A stretch of DNA of 64,000 bases from positions 73,501-137,500 of the forward strand of contig JACEFZ010011666.1 in NCBI GenBank assembly GCA_014155875.1, given 5' to 3'. Position 1 is the stretch's first letter, and every line of letters starts with the position of its first letter. Shown here one piece after another: positions 10,900 through 21,395 of this stretch. The position numbers and the translations under genes are program-made. This stretch comes from Cepaea nemoralis (Eukaryota > Mollusca > Gastropoda > Stylommatophora > Helicidae). The notes below the pieces were generated by a model. The model was not told the origin of the DNA. It saw nothing but the letters and a program-made list of their open reading frames with translations, and searched no databases.

Positions 10900-11019
10900 A
10901 CTGCCAGGTTGGGGAAAAATGCCAGCCCGTGGGCTCCGTGTACTATATGAATGGCTGCGAGCGCCATGTCTGTACCAACCAATCAGACGGCTCTGTGGGT
11001 CACGTGTTTCAAAGAGATA
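10900..11019 (+). CDS. Exon 1 of a cysteine-rich VWC-like protein
   Basis: A 120-bp open segment between AG (10898-10899) and GTAAGT (from 11020), phase 1 at both ends. It encodes a 40-residue module with C-x5-C-x11-C-x4-C spacing: CQVGEKCQPVGSVYYMNGC followed by ERHVC. Three of the other four segments keep this spacing nearly exactly (one has x10). The G-S-x-Y plus C-x4-C pattern resembles half of a von Willebrand factor C or single-VWC domain, found in secreted and extracellular-matrix proteins. The acceptor has a weak pyrimidine tract. Unlike the transposons nearby it has no stop or frameshift. Gene identity is unknown; expression is not shown by sequence alone. Confidence 0.65.
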
Positions 11020-11054
11020 GTAAGTCAGTGTGAATTTTTATAATACAACATCCA

Positions 11055-11123
11055 AAACATCATCATCACCATCATCATCATCATCATCATCATCACCATC
11101 ATCATCATCATGATCATCACCAC

Positions 11124-11175
<52 letters not shown>

Positions 11176-11226
11176 GTCATCGTTGTCGACGTTATCATCA
11201 TAATCACCATTATCATCATCATCATT

Positions 11227-11257
<31 letters not shown>

Positions 11258-11264
11258 GCATCAC

Positions 11265-11299
<35 letters not shown>

Positions 11300-11342
11300 G
11301 CATCATCATCATCATCATCATCATAATCATCATCATCATCAC
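11055..11342. repeat. (ATC)n microsatellite
   Basis: About 290 bp of ATC trinucleotides with scattered ATT, ACC, GTC and AGC variants, 36 bp after exon 1. The long poly-Met and poly-Ile frames it produces are artefacts. Confidence 0.97.
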
Positions 11343-11345
11343 AAA

Positions 11346-11849
11346 ATGATTTGCCATGACAATCATCTTACTACAAAACTGCTAATCCCCAACATAATAC
11401 ATCAGCTCATCTGTTTGTATTTTGATAATATAATGAATGTATGTTACTAATCATCTCACGTTGCTTACCGTTGTATCAATCGACACACGGTTTCCTGTTG
11501 TTACATTATGTTCCAATTTTTCTCTTTTCATAATGAAGCCAAGGTGTTAACTTCCTCTTTTTTATATGTTTACTAAGTTGTTTTTGTGTCTTAGCCTCTG
11601 TCAAATTAATTAGAATTCTTATCGTGACTGTGAAAGTTATTTACACAAATGGCATTTAATATCAGATATTTCTGCTTCAATGATCTAGTTTCCTTGTTAA
11701 ATAATTGTTCATGATCCACATTTATATGTTTGCGCTGTTTAATGGTAATATCAAATAACTCTTTAAAAAAACATTACAATGAAATGGTTGTATTACTTAA
11801 TATAAGCTTCATTATGTACAGTTCAATAAGCTTCATTATGTACAGTTTT
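11346..11849 (+). other. Intron sequence downstream of exon 1, duplicated at 40.5 and 59.5 kb
   Basis: No gene. It matches 40550-40800 and 59510-59760 through landmarks such as 'ttttcctgttgttacatt', 'tctcataatgaagccaa' and 'caaattaattaga'. This is the downstream part of the duplicated exon unit. Confidence 0.65.
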
Positions 11850-12096
11850 TTCCCGCGTTTCCATCCTGTTTCAGGATATAGCGGTTAACATCAGCATCTT
11901 TCAGCTGTATGTTGATTCCTAGGCTAGATTACGTTCATCAGCACGCCACGACTTTCTGAGCGACCGGCTCCATACTCTCGTAAGTCACTGGCGTGACTCG
12001 AAACACTTCTAATTCTCGTGCGCTCACGTCAACCTTGAGAGTATTCGGGGTTAACGGAGAAAGTTGCTAACTCCTCGGCCAGGGAGCCGGAATGTG
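11850..12096 (-). mobile_element. tRNA-derived SINE, copy 1
   Basis: Minus-strand SINE, about 55-60% shared in obvious blocks with 48781-49025. Reading the minus strand, the 5' end carries TGGCCGAGGAGTTAGC, fitting an RNA polymerase III A box of Leu/Ser-type tRNAs, and about 75 bp on GTTTCGAGTC, fitting a B box. A body follows with conserved strings including CAACATACAGCTGAAAGATG. The same body read on the plus strand mimics an exon between AG and GTAAGT but has stops in all frames here. SINE is the better explanation. Confidence 0.6.
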
Positions 12097-12477
12097 TAGC
12101 GTTCGTTGTCTCGGATGGCTGTGTGAGGTGCACCAAAATGGGATCTTCCCAGCCAACGTGAGTTAGCGAGGCAGGCGTTTCAAGAATGTAACCGCATCGT
12201 GCAGCCAGGGTCGTGGTTTGAGCGGGCAAAAGAGCAAAATTTGTACGACCGTTCGACAAAGTCTCGATAAGCGCCCACTCTCTCTCGATGAGTAGTGGGC
12301 CTGCAGTCAGTAAGCTGGTATAGCTTTTTTTTCGGTTAGTCCTGCCGGCGTAGCTTGTAAGCTCGTCGGTAGGCGTCCAGTGGTTTTGCATGTATCACCT
12401 TGTACCGGGAGGGCGCGCTTTAGCGATGCTACTCTTGGCTTGCGTGTGCGTGAATAGTCCGTCTGTCCGATAGATAT

Positions 12478-12516
12478 CTGGTTGATCCTGCCAGTAGTCA
12501 TATGCTTGTCTCAAAG
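12478..12516 (+). rRNA. 18S rRNA 5'-end fragment, unit 1 (pseudo)
   Basis: Starts CTGGTTGATCCTGCCAGT and continues through the universal start of eukaryotic 18S to TCTCAAAG, 39 bases, then leaves the 18S sequence. It is far too short to work as rRNA. Confidence 0.9.
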
Positions 12517-12935
12517 TGGGGCTGGTCTGGTTCGCTAGATCAGTTCCGCGTCTAGCGTTCGTTGTCTCGGATGGCTGTGTGAGGTGCACCAAAATGGGAT
12601 CTTCCCAGCCAACGTGAGTTAGCGAGGCAGGCGTTTCAAGAATGTAACCGCATCGTGCAGCCAGGGTCGTGGTTTGAGCGGGCAAAAGAGCAAAATTTGT
12701 ACGACCGTTCGACAAAGTCTCGATAAGCGCCCACTCTCTCTCGATGAGTAGTGGGCCTGCAGTCAGTAAGCTGGTATAGCTTTTTTTTTTCGGTTAGTCC
12801 TGCCGGCGTAGCTTGTAAGCTCGTCGGTAGGCGTCCAGTGGTTTTGCATGTATCACCTTGTACCGGGAGGGCGCGCTTTAGCGATGCTACTCTTGGCTTG
12901 CGTGTGCGTGAATAGTCCGTCTGTCCGATAGATAT

Positions 12936-12971
12936 CTGGTTGATCCTGCCAGTAGTCATATGCTTGTCTCA
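12936..12971 (+). rRNA. 18S rRNA 5'-end fragment, unit 2 (pseudo)
   Basis: The same 18S start, 36 bases, ending TGCTTGTCTCA before the third truncated repeat unit. A third degraded piece, AGTCATACGCTTGTCTCA, lies at about 13049-13066. Confidence 0.88.
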
Positions 12972-13225
12972 GATGGCTGTGTGAGGTACACCAAAATGGG
13001 ATCTTCCCAGCCAACGTGTATTAGCAAGGCAGGCGTTTCAAGAATGTAGTCATACGCTTGTCTCAGCTTTTGCGATGCTACTCTCGGCTTGCGTGTGCAT
13101 GAACGTCTGTCCGTTCAGTCGCCATGTGCACATTTGCGCTGGAGAGACTCAACCGTAAATCGGGAGATCTGCTCGCAATTTAGACGAGCAGCATCTTCTG
13201 TGGGCAGACTCTCGCCTCATGTTGT

Positions 13226-13400
13226 GTGTGGTCTGCTCTGGCGGTCAGTCCGTCTTCGGTGAAGGAAATCGTGTTGATCCTAAAAGAAATCATACGCTCA
13301 TTGATTGTCGCTACGCTTGTCTTAAAACTGAAAATTAAAGGGATTGACGGAAGGGCCGACATAAACAGGGATAACTGGCCGTGGCAGCCTAACGTCCACT
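13226..13400 (+). pseudogene. Mosaic of 18S and 28S rRNA core fragments
   Basis: Position 13335-13355 reads TTAAAGGGATTGACGGAAGG, one base off the universal 18S core (AAAGGAATTGACGGAAGG). Within 10 bases, 13364-13390 reads AACAGGGATAACTGG followed by GTGGCAGCC, matching the conserved 28S peptidyl-transferase region with a two-base deletion. These sites are kilobases apart in real rDNA. The piece before them (GCTACGCTTGTCTTAAAACTG) looks like another decayed 18S start. The 111-codon frame through this stretch is accidental. Confidence 0.7.
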
Positions 13401-13539
13401 GCATCTGTGTCCGTCTTCCAGTCGTCTTGCCATGCTCGCCACTGGAGCTAGACGGTCACAGACGAGGGAGCGGGGACGAGGGTGTTGCGCGACCACCTCC
13501 TCGCTATACAAAACCAAAGCGCAAGTCATTCGTTCCTCA

Positions 13540-13611
13540 TCAAATCAAAGATGTAGTGTAATGAATGGTCATCGTCAATGAATGGCCAACGTCATTCATG
13601 ATGGACGAACA
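13540..13611 (+). mobile_element. LINE-C-like 3' terminus
   Basis: The segment with AATGAATGGTCATCGTCAATG and CATGATGGACGAAC resembles the 3' end of the zinc-finger LINE at 52.4, 55.4 and 58.5 kb (ATGAATGGTCATCATCATTC, TTGATGGACAAAC). It appears internally duplicated. Evidence is short. Confidence 0.45.
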
Positions 13612-14610
<999 letters not shown>

Positions 14611-14789
14611 CTAGATAAAAGGTAAAGTAACAGCAGCTTATGATTTGAGTGTCATCATCGAACAAGGTAGATCCTGTCGTGGTCTGTACTTCAGGTTATC
14701 GCTGTTATCTCATCGGATCTCCTCCTGATTGCGCTGATTTGGACGGGGCCTCTACCTCAGACCCCACCTTACTACTCAAGTGACAATGT

Positions 14790-16645
14790 TTATCAGCGGT
14801 GTTGATGTCCATTTTAAAAAAAGACAGAAGATTTAGAGGCACTGTATCCACTTAAAGACACTACTAAGTCACGAGATTTGCTAGAGGAAGTTACATCGAC
14901 ATTGAATCGCTTTTCGTTCCAACTTAACACCATATCGGTCTTAACAATTGATGGTGCTCCAGCAATGGTTGGTAAACACGAAGGTTTAGTAAAATTGATT
15001 AAAAATGAGTCCTCCAAAGTCCGTAATATTTCAACGCTAAATGTTCATTGCATTATTCATCAGGAGAATTTATGTTCGAAGTCTTTCAAAATGGACCATG
15101 TCATGAAAGTGGTCGTCAAACTAGTGATCTTCATTAAGTCGAAAGGGTTGACTCACCCTCAGTTCATAGAATTTCTAAAGTATTTGGACTCAGATTATAA
15201 TGACATTACATTGTATGCAGAAGTAAAATGCAGAAGTTCCCAATAAAGAGTGGATTTACGACTTTGAATTTCTGGTCCCTATAACTAGCCACCTAAAGAC
15301 GTTAGCACACTACTCTATGGATCTGAATCCTGGACCCTGTTCTCAAGACAGGAAAGGAAGTTGAATTCCTTCCACATGAGATGCCTGAGACGTATCCTGG
15401 GCATAACATGGAAAGATCACATAAAAAACAAACAGGTGCTTGAAAGAGCAGATATTACCACAGTGCACACCCTCCTCAAGCAGAGACGCCTCCGGTGGCT
15501 GGACCATGTATCTTGAATGGAGGATGAACGTATTCCCAAAGATCTCCCTTACGGAGAACTAGCCACAGGAAAGAGGCCAACCGGAAGACCCCAATGCGAT
15601 ATAGGGATGTGTGTAAACAAGATATGAAAACCATTGGAATAGATCCAGACACGTGGGAGAGAGTTGCAACAGACAGATGCTCCTGGAGAAGAGATGTACG
15701 AAACGGACTGGTGCTCTTTGAGCGCAGTCTGATCCAACAAGCTGAGGATAGGCGGCATAGGCTCAAAGCGCAGTCACTTACTGCGGGAATTGCCTCGTCT
15801 TACAGATGCGGAAACTGTGACAGAGATTGTCACTCTCGCATTGGACTATACAGTCACCAGCGGTGCTGCCAGGCACCTCCCAAGCGGCACAACTCTAGAG
15901 TCCTTCAGGACTGAAAGAGGCCTACTACTACCACTAAATGACGTTAATACTCGTCTAAAAGGCAAATATCCGTTAATTAATAAGATGCATGATCATATTT
16001 CTGCATTTCAAATGAAACTTGGTCAGTGGGAACAGCAGCTGACGAAACAAGAACAAAACAAACTTTACCCATTTCCATACATTGTCATTGCAACCAGATG
16101 TCACACAGGAGGCTTCGGATAAATATGCTTCTTTAATATCTGACACTTAAACCTCGAATTTGAACACCGATTTCAGGATTTTAAAAAAAATGAAATAAAA
16201 TTAAATTAAAATAAACATGTGATGTTTTGTGCATAAGCAAAACTATTAGACGCAAAACCCGTAGACGTGAATTTATTACCAGGAATATTACAAATGGAAT
16301 ATTGTCAAATGTGTTGTGATACACAGTTAAAGGAGAAATTCTATCAAGTTGGTTTGGAATAGTTCTATACAACTTATTTGGATAAGGATAAATATCCCGT
16401 GTTTTAAAAACATGCTCTGTCGATGGTTTTGCTATTTGGAAACATGTATGCGTGTGAACAGCTTTTTAATCGCAAGAAGCACATCAAATCACATGTGAGA
16501 ACACGAATTACTGATGTTCATTTGGAAAACTGTTTGCGCGTAGCGACAACATCTGTCGAGATCAATTTTAATGCTCTTAGTTCTGCAAAACAAAGTCAGA
16601 TATCTCACTTTTACATATTCTTAAATTGTCTTTCCGGCATCGCAT

Positions 16646-16650
<5 letters not shown>
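14790..16650 (+). pseudogene. hAT-family transposase relic (ZBED/GTF2IRD2-like), split by a LINE
   Basis: A decayed hAT transposase in three pieces. At 14878-15240 it has TIDGAPAMVGKHEGLVKLIK, then HCIIHQENLCSK and MDHVMKVVVKLVIFIKSKGL, strings typical of the catalytic core of ZBED/GTF2IRD2-type hAT proteins. It is interrupted at 15305-15932 by LINE-C. It resumes at 15946 with LNDVNTRLKGKYPLI and LINKMHDHISAFQMKLGQWE, and ends at 16423-16609 with the C-terminal dimerisation region (EQLFNRKKHIKSHVRTRITD, HLENCLRVATTSVE). Several stops and frameshifts are present. No terminal inverted repeats were identified. Confidence 0.85.
15305..15932 (+). mobile_element. LINE-C copy nested in the hAT relic
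   Basis: A 5'-truncated zinc-finger-tailed LINE starting after the RT palm: LYGSESWTL, MRCLRRILGITWKDH, LLKQRRLRWLDHVS, then GKRPTGRPQ and a frameshift near 15590. The last part reads RYRDVCKQDMKTIGID and a C2H2 finger YRCGNCDRDCHSRIGLYSHQ, where CX2C is kept. The flanks are CTAAAGACGTTA (15293-15304) and CTAAATGACGTTA (15933-15945), a target-site duplication with one indel. Removing the insertion aligns the hAT frame across the junction. Confidence 0.88.
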
Positions 16651-16678
<28 letters not shown>

Positions 16679-16679
16679 A
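16645..16679. repeat. (GATT)n microsatellite
   Basis: Tetranucleotide run just after the hAT relic. Similar runs occur at 34619-34651. Confidence 0.95.
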
Positions 16680-16860
16680 AATATGTTTGATTCTCAGTTA
16701 TGTTTTATTTTCTTTAAGAAAATGTTTTTACATTAAATCAGGCAAGCGTTTGACCCCGTTCTCACCTACTGGGAAGCGACGATGTGCGGTCGTAGTGTGT
16801 ACTTACGTGTGGTCTACGTGTGGTCGTAGCTGTAGCACGCTTGTTTGTTTACTTTAATTG

Positions 16861-16914
<54 letters not shown>

Positions 16915-17319
16915 CAAATTTGGTGTGTGTCCCAGCAGGAAATATTATTTCTGAAATTTGGCAAGCCTGCTAAAAAGGTTGGCCACTCCTGATCTGCGTG
17001 GACTGAAACACATTTATATACGGGCACATTTCCCCCCCCCCCCCCCCCCCCCCCCCCGCTTGCTTTAGATTCTAGCATCGTCAACATTGGACTGATGTTT
17101 GCATGTGCGACAGCTCTCCCTGTTACTAGATTCCCTCGCCATAAGTTAAATGCACTGTTATTTCTGAGGTTGTAATTTACGTCCCCAACTAAAGGACGAG
17201 AAGAAAACATGTTAGTCCGATTGACTGGTGTAGGGTTGAACCCGTTACCTCACCATCAGCCCACTGGAAGCTCTCTGATCCACTCGGCCATGACATGCAC
17301 ATAATGGTATACTCACCAG
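16680..17319. other. Intron-like sequence with (CAA)n and a C26 tract
   Basis: No gene seen. A (CAA)n run covers 16862-16914 and an uninterrupted run of 26 C covers 17032-17057. The run is long enough to be a sequencing or assembly weak point. Minus-strand poly-Gly and poly-Val frames across it are artefacts. Confidence 0.7.
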
Positions 17320-17436
17320 ATGGTTGCTGTTTTCTTGGGGTCAGATACGACAATGACCAAATCGTCACCAGCAGTGGGGAACAAAGATGTGTCAAGTACA
17401 GATGTTCTAGGGGAATTAGGAAATTACAAGAAGAGG
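17320..17436 (+). CDS. Exon 2 of a cysteine-rich VWC-like protein
   Basis: A 117-bp open segment after AG (17318-17319) and before GTAAAA (from 17437), phase 1 at both ends. It encodes DGCCFLGVRYDNDQIV, a Ser/Gly-rich turn, then EQRCVKYRCSRG and a charged end. The Y-x-n-x-x-I strand followed by C-x4-C is the clearest VWC-like pattern of the five segments. It differs from the others in having CC together and then 19 residues to the next Cys, so it may be the first half of a VWC module while the others are a second type. It lies alone between the hAT relic and LINE-I copy 3. Confidence 0.65.
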
Positions 17437-17575
17437 GTAAAATGCTTGTTTTATTAACTGTTGCTTTATTTAGTCATCAGAAGCGTTTTCATCTTCCATT
17501 TTCGCATTCAAGCGTTGTGGGGAAAATTAGTTGAAATTTCAGGACCCAATGTGTTGCAACCAATCCATCCATCAT

Positions 17576-19392
17576 GTTAGTTAGTTAGTTAGTTAGTTAA
17601 TTAGTTAGTTAGTCGACAGATCATCCTCATTGCACATCGAACCATTCAGTCCATAAGTGCTCGGATCCCCTCCTCAGCAAATCCGGCAGCGTGTAGCGGT
17701 TCACAACACCAGTTCTGTGTTGGTTTATCAATATTCTTTGGCTTCCTGCGTAGTGTTCTTGTTAGGCCACACCTCTTTTTATTTGCAGTTCTCGCATTCT
17801 GACCATGGTTGTAGATTCATAGTCATCGCTTTGTTCTCGCAACAGTCTTACTTCTCGTAGAGCATTCAGAATGTCAGCCTGGTCCATGTCGCGTCCGCCA
17901 TCCACATTAGCCTTACCCGCGAGCTTGTCAGCCCGATCATTTCCATGTACTCTAGCATGCCCTGGCACGAAGATGAAACTAGTGTTTGCCAGCCGAGACC
18001 GTTCCAGAGACAGCAACCACTCTCTTCGGATGCACCCCATCTCTATCCTCTTGAGCATGCTCATTGAGTCACTGAGAAAACATGCCCTAGTGAATGTCTG
18101 TGTCTCGAGCCATGTTATTGCTTTACTTACTGCCCTGACTACCATAGTCAGGCTACTTGTAGTCTCAGCAAAAGCACCAGAGTCCTCCTTCACAATTTTC
18201 CCTCCGGCCTGAGCCGTAAAGGCCCATGAGCTTCTCACATGTCGGACGACCGACCCGTCTGTGTATATGACTTCATTACCGTCTAACGAAATCTCGAAAA
18301 TCAAAGCTTGTAATTCCGCCTCTACAGCAACCGGATTTTCTTGTCTGCATTTTCTGTCAAGTTGAATGTAGACTGAAAGAGACGTAAATAAATCTGTTGG
18401 CACATGTACCCACTCCTCGCCAGGTTCTAAGTTCTCAGGTGAACATACATGTTAAAGAATGTCCTCGGCTTGATCCTTCCACGACCGTCCTCTTTTTAAC
18501 CTGCTGCCCATCATCTTCCTAATTTCACTGTGCAGTGGATGTTGTGTGTTTGCGTTAACTCTGAGGTAGGCACGTGCTCTGCAAATTTGTATTATGTCTT
18601 CAATGGTTGGAAAATCAAGACGGCAGCTCATCGCCCTGCATGCAGTATCTCTTGTACATCCAAGAATAATGCGCATGGCTTCGTTCTGCATCCTTTCTAT
18701 CATTTCTATCTGCTTACGGCTGAGGGTCAGGATCGCCATTGCATATTAACAGACATGACCAGCCCTTTGTACGGAAGACATAGATGGCGCTGCTCACAGT
18801 TTGCTGTCGTTATCACCCGCATCGCAGACAAACCCCGCTTGGCCTTTGTTATCACCTGGTCTATGTGCTCTTTATAAGCAAGACGTCGATAAAAACGTAT
18901 CCCCCAGTAGTTCATTGCCTGCGTTCTTTCCACAGTCTCTGAACACAGCTTTTCAGCTGGTGTTGGAGTGTTGACAATATGATTATTCAAATAGAACCAC
19001 GTCACTGTTGCCTTTGTTGGGTTGACCATTGCCCCAGCTTCAACACACCAAGTGCTTAAACGATTGAGTTCGGTTTGAAGTTCCTCAGCAGCCTGATCTA
19101 TATCCTTACCCTGACGATACACTAAAACATCATCGGCATATGACAATTCCCTCCCTGGTCCCGTGATCTGCTCGCTGGTGATTCTCATAGTGCAGTCGTT
19201 GAACAGCACTGCAGATAATGGTGATCCCTGTGGTAGGCCAGGATATATTGTTGTTGTTTCTGAAATCTAACTGCTACATCTAAAATCTACTTTCCGTTGG
19301 AAGATGGCTGCAGCGATCCAACTCAGGAGAAAAGCACTTATCTTGAGTTCAAGAAGCTTACGCATTAAAAAATCCAGTCGTACTCCTGGTAC
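17576..19392 (-). mobile_element. LINE-I copy 3, inserted in the LINE-A tail
   Basis: Minus-strand I-like LINE from the RT palm to the (TTAG)n tail at 17576-17614. The RT part reads PGLPQGSPLSAVLF, the catalytic SYADDVLVYRQGKDID, and a post-RT region (RMQNEAMRIILGCTRDTACR). RNase H and the tail follow. It is 5' truncated at about 19392. It lies inside a string that is continuous in another LINE-A copy (CATCATG^TGCCATGCC at 1919-1930), with CATGT repeated at both sides, so it inserted into the older LINE-A end. Confidence 0.85.
17762..18403 (-). pseudogene. LINE-I copy 3 RNase H domain, 213 codons
   Basis: The longest intact RNase H frame of the four copies. It reads LDRKCRQENPVAVEAELQAL, then VIYTDGSVVRHVRSSWAF with the first catalytic Asp, FLSDSMSML with another, and FVPGHARVHGNDRADKLAG with the conserved His and last Asp. 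The expected Glu in the helix is Val here (LTMVVRAVSKAI versus LTMEAMAVSKAI in copy 2), so catalysis is probably lost. RNase H after RT is the hallmark of I-group LINEs. Confidence 0.85.
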
Positions 19393-21094
19393 GCATGTGC
19401 CATGCCGATAAACGCGGGCTGTCATAATTCGCCTTCTCTCTCAATCACCACACCAGACTCGTGGATCAACGTTAATGTCTAGACCATACCACATGGTCAC
19501 GCCATCAAGGTACTTACTTCTATGTCTTCCCCTTCTTCTCTTCTCGTCGATCTTGCCAGTTGTAATCATGTTCTCCAATTTATTTATTCTCATAACATGG
19601 ACACAACATTTTGACTCTCTAAGCCTACTTTCTATAAACAATTTACATTTCCATTTGTTTCTTGTAGGACTTGGCTTTTCTGTCTGTCCATGGTATTCCT
19701 TGCAATTTCCCCAGAAACTACATTTCCACAGCCATCAGATGCTGTTTTCAGTTTGACTGCTTATTGTCCACACTTCACAAACTTGCAAAAGTACATGTTC
19801 TATTTAGCATCTCAACACTCTTTTTTCTCATTTCAATTGACATCCGTTTATCTGTCGGTATGGTTGTCATCTTGCAAAAGGCTACCTTCGCCATGGCAAT
19901 TCTTGTTGTAATCTCTTCAAGGCATCTCCCATCAGATGTTATGACTCTTACTATATAATTGTAAGGATTCATTTGTTTAAGCATATTCTCATTTACCTAT
20001 TTTGTGGTATTTCCTTTTTCCTAGTGACAACCATAACCTGTGATTACTTATAATTCAATTCTAACCCTAGTTGTTCACTGTGTACAGCAACCGAATCTAC
20101 TAAATGTTGCAAATCATATGCATTGTCTACAATCAATACTTTATCATTTACACATCTAATTTTATTGATGTTGTGTCCCCGAATGATAATACCTTTCATA
20201 TCTTCTATATTTCTGAAAATATTTTCACTTTACACGAAAAAAAGAGACCTGGAAACATTACACATCCCTGCCTCACATCTCTCTTAATACGCTGATATTG
20301 ACCTACTTCAATATCATTTTTTTTTAAATTTGATGCAGCTGGTTATTTCCATATATATATACCCTTTGCCTTCTACAAACCTACATTGTTCTTCTACTAT
20401 TTCGAGTTGTAGTTTCTTCTTAACCTTTTACATGATAATTATTAGCAAACTCTTCGTTATATGACTCATTATACTAATTGTTCGATGTTGATCACATTCT
20501 AAGACTCCTGCTTTCTTTGGGATTACAATAAATACAGGATCACATAATTCATGAGGTATATCTCCATTAGCATATATTGTGTTCAGCAAACTGTGACTTG
20601 ATCTATCCCATATTCTTCTAAAGAATTAATCATTTCTGCTGTGATCTTGTCTGAACCGGGAGTCTTGATAGTTTGTATGCGGTTAAGAACATTCTGAACC
20701 ACCATCTTGACAACAGATGGTCCTTCATCATTATTTCCAACATCATACACGTCTTCTATGTTATCATCATACACGCTTTTCATATAATCGGACCATATAT
20801 GCAAAATCTGATCTTTTTATATTGTGATTTTTCCATGTGTTTTTAGGCAGCCTGCTGATGCATGTATTCTGTTATTATAAGCTCCTGAATTCTTTTGTGC
20901 GTTAATTTGGAATTTCTACTGTTGTGTTGTTTTTCAATTCCTATGCAATTTTGCTAAAGCCATGCTTCTTTTGCCTCTGTACATAACGCTCTGACTCTTC
21001 TGTGAATGTATTCATACTTGGCAGGATTATTCTTGATGTGTCTTCTTCTTTCCTTTACTTGTAAACATTTCTTCAGTCATCTATTTCTTACGAC

Positions 21095-21340
21095 CCATCC
21101 ATACTTCAAGAGCTGAATATTGAAGAAGGTTGGCTATTAAAAACGATACTACAAAGACAATTGAAATAGTTTGGTCACTTGAAACGACAATTTTGGAGAG
21201 AACATTAATGGAGGGATATATGTCTGGGAAGAGAGGAAGAGGAAGGTCAAAGAGACGAGGGTGCAACGATGTTGGAGCGAGGTTCTGCAAAGGCCATGCT
21301 ATTGAATGAATGAATGAATGAATGAATGAATGAATGAATG
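21095..21340 (+). mobile_element. LINE-B copy 2, short 3' fragment
   Basis: Matches 3127-3296 of LINE-B copy 1 (CCATACTTCAAGAG-TGAATA, GAAGGTTGGCTATTAAA, ATATGTCTGGGAAGAGAGGA), adds the family's 3' end and finishes in an (AATG)n tail at 21300-21340. It lies opposite to the LINE-A around it. About 190 bp of LINE-A present at 62.85-63.06 kb is missing at this site, so no clean target-site duplication could be read. Confidence 0.75.
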
Positions 21341-21395
21341 ATGTATACTTGACTTTCTTTAACTTTACCCTCATTCCATTGGCACCTTGAAGTCT

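Larger units (their letters stand above)
12097..13070 (+). repeat. Tandem rDNA-derived repeat (ETS plus 18S start)
   Basis: Two near-identical units, 12097-12552 and from 12553, with a 456-bp period, then a truncated third unit from about 12971. Each full unit is about 380 bp of sequence of unknown origin, ending directly in the first ~36-39 bases of 18S rRNA. The position immediately upstream of 18S means the 380 bp is probably the 3' end of the external transcribed spacer. The two units differ in a T tract (8 versus 10). Unit 1 has a 36-bp spacer after its 18S piece; unit 2 runs straight into unit 3. Minus-strand frames across it are repeats of the same sequence, not genes. Confidence 0.75.
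17561..21395 (-). mobile_element. LINE-A copy on the minus strand, interrupted twice
   Basis: Same family as 6.6-8.7 kb. Its 3' tail (CCATCCATCATG on the plus strand) is at 17561-17575; the rest resumes at 19393. From 3' to 5' it shows the degraded C-terminal region (GKIDEKRRRGRHRSKYLDGV, 19.5 kb), YIVRVITSDGRCLEEITTRI (19.9 kb), an RT palm with stops (20.1-20.3 kb), the RT fingers PGSDKITAEMINSLEEYG (20.6 kb) and the linker (20.7-21.09 kb). A last piece VKLKKVKYT at 21341-21395 belongs to the end of the endonuclease. LINE-I copy 3 (17576-19392) and a LINE-B fragment (21095-21340) interrupt it. Confidence 0.8.

Noticed and set aside
12029..12959. Overlapping repeated minus-strand frames of about 60-120 codons
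   Set aside because: They are the reverse of the duplicated rDNA spacer; identical only because the DNA is duplicated.
21080..21345. Clean target-site duplication around the LINE-B fragment
   Set aside because: About 190 bp of LINE-A is missing at the site, so the borders cannot be read as a simple insertion.
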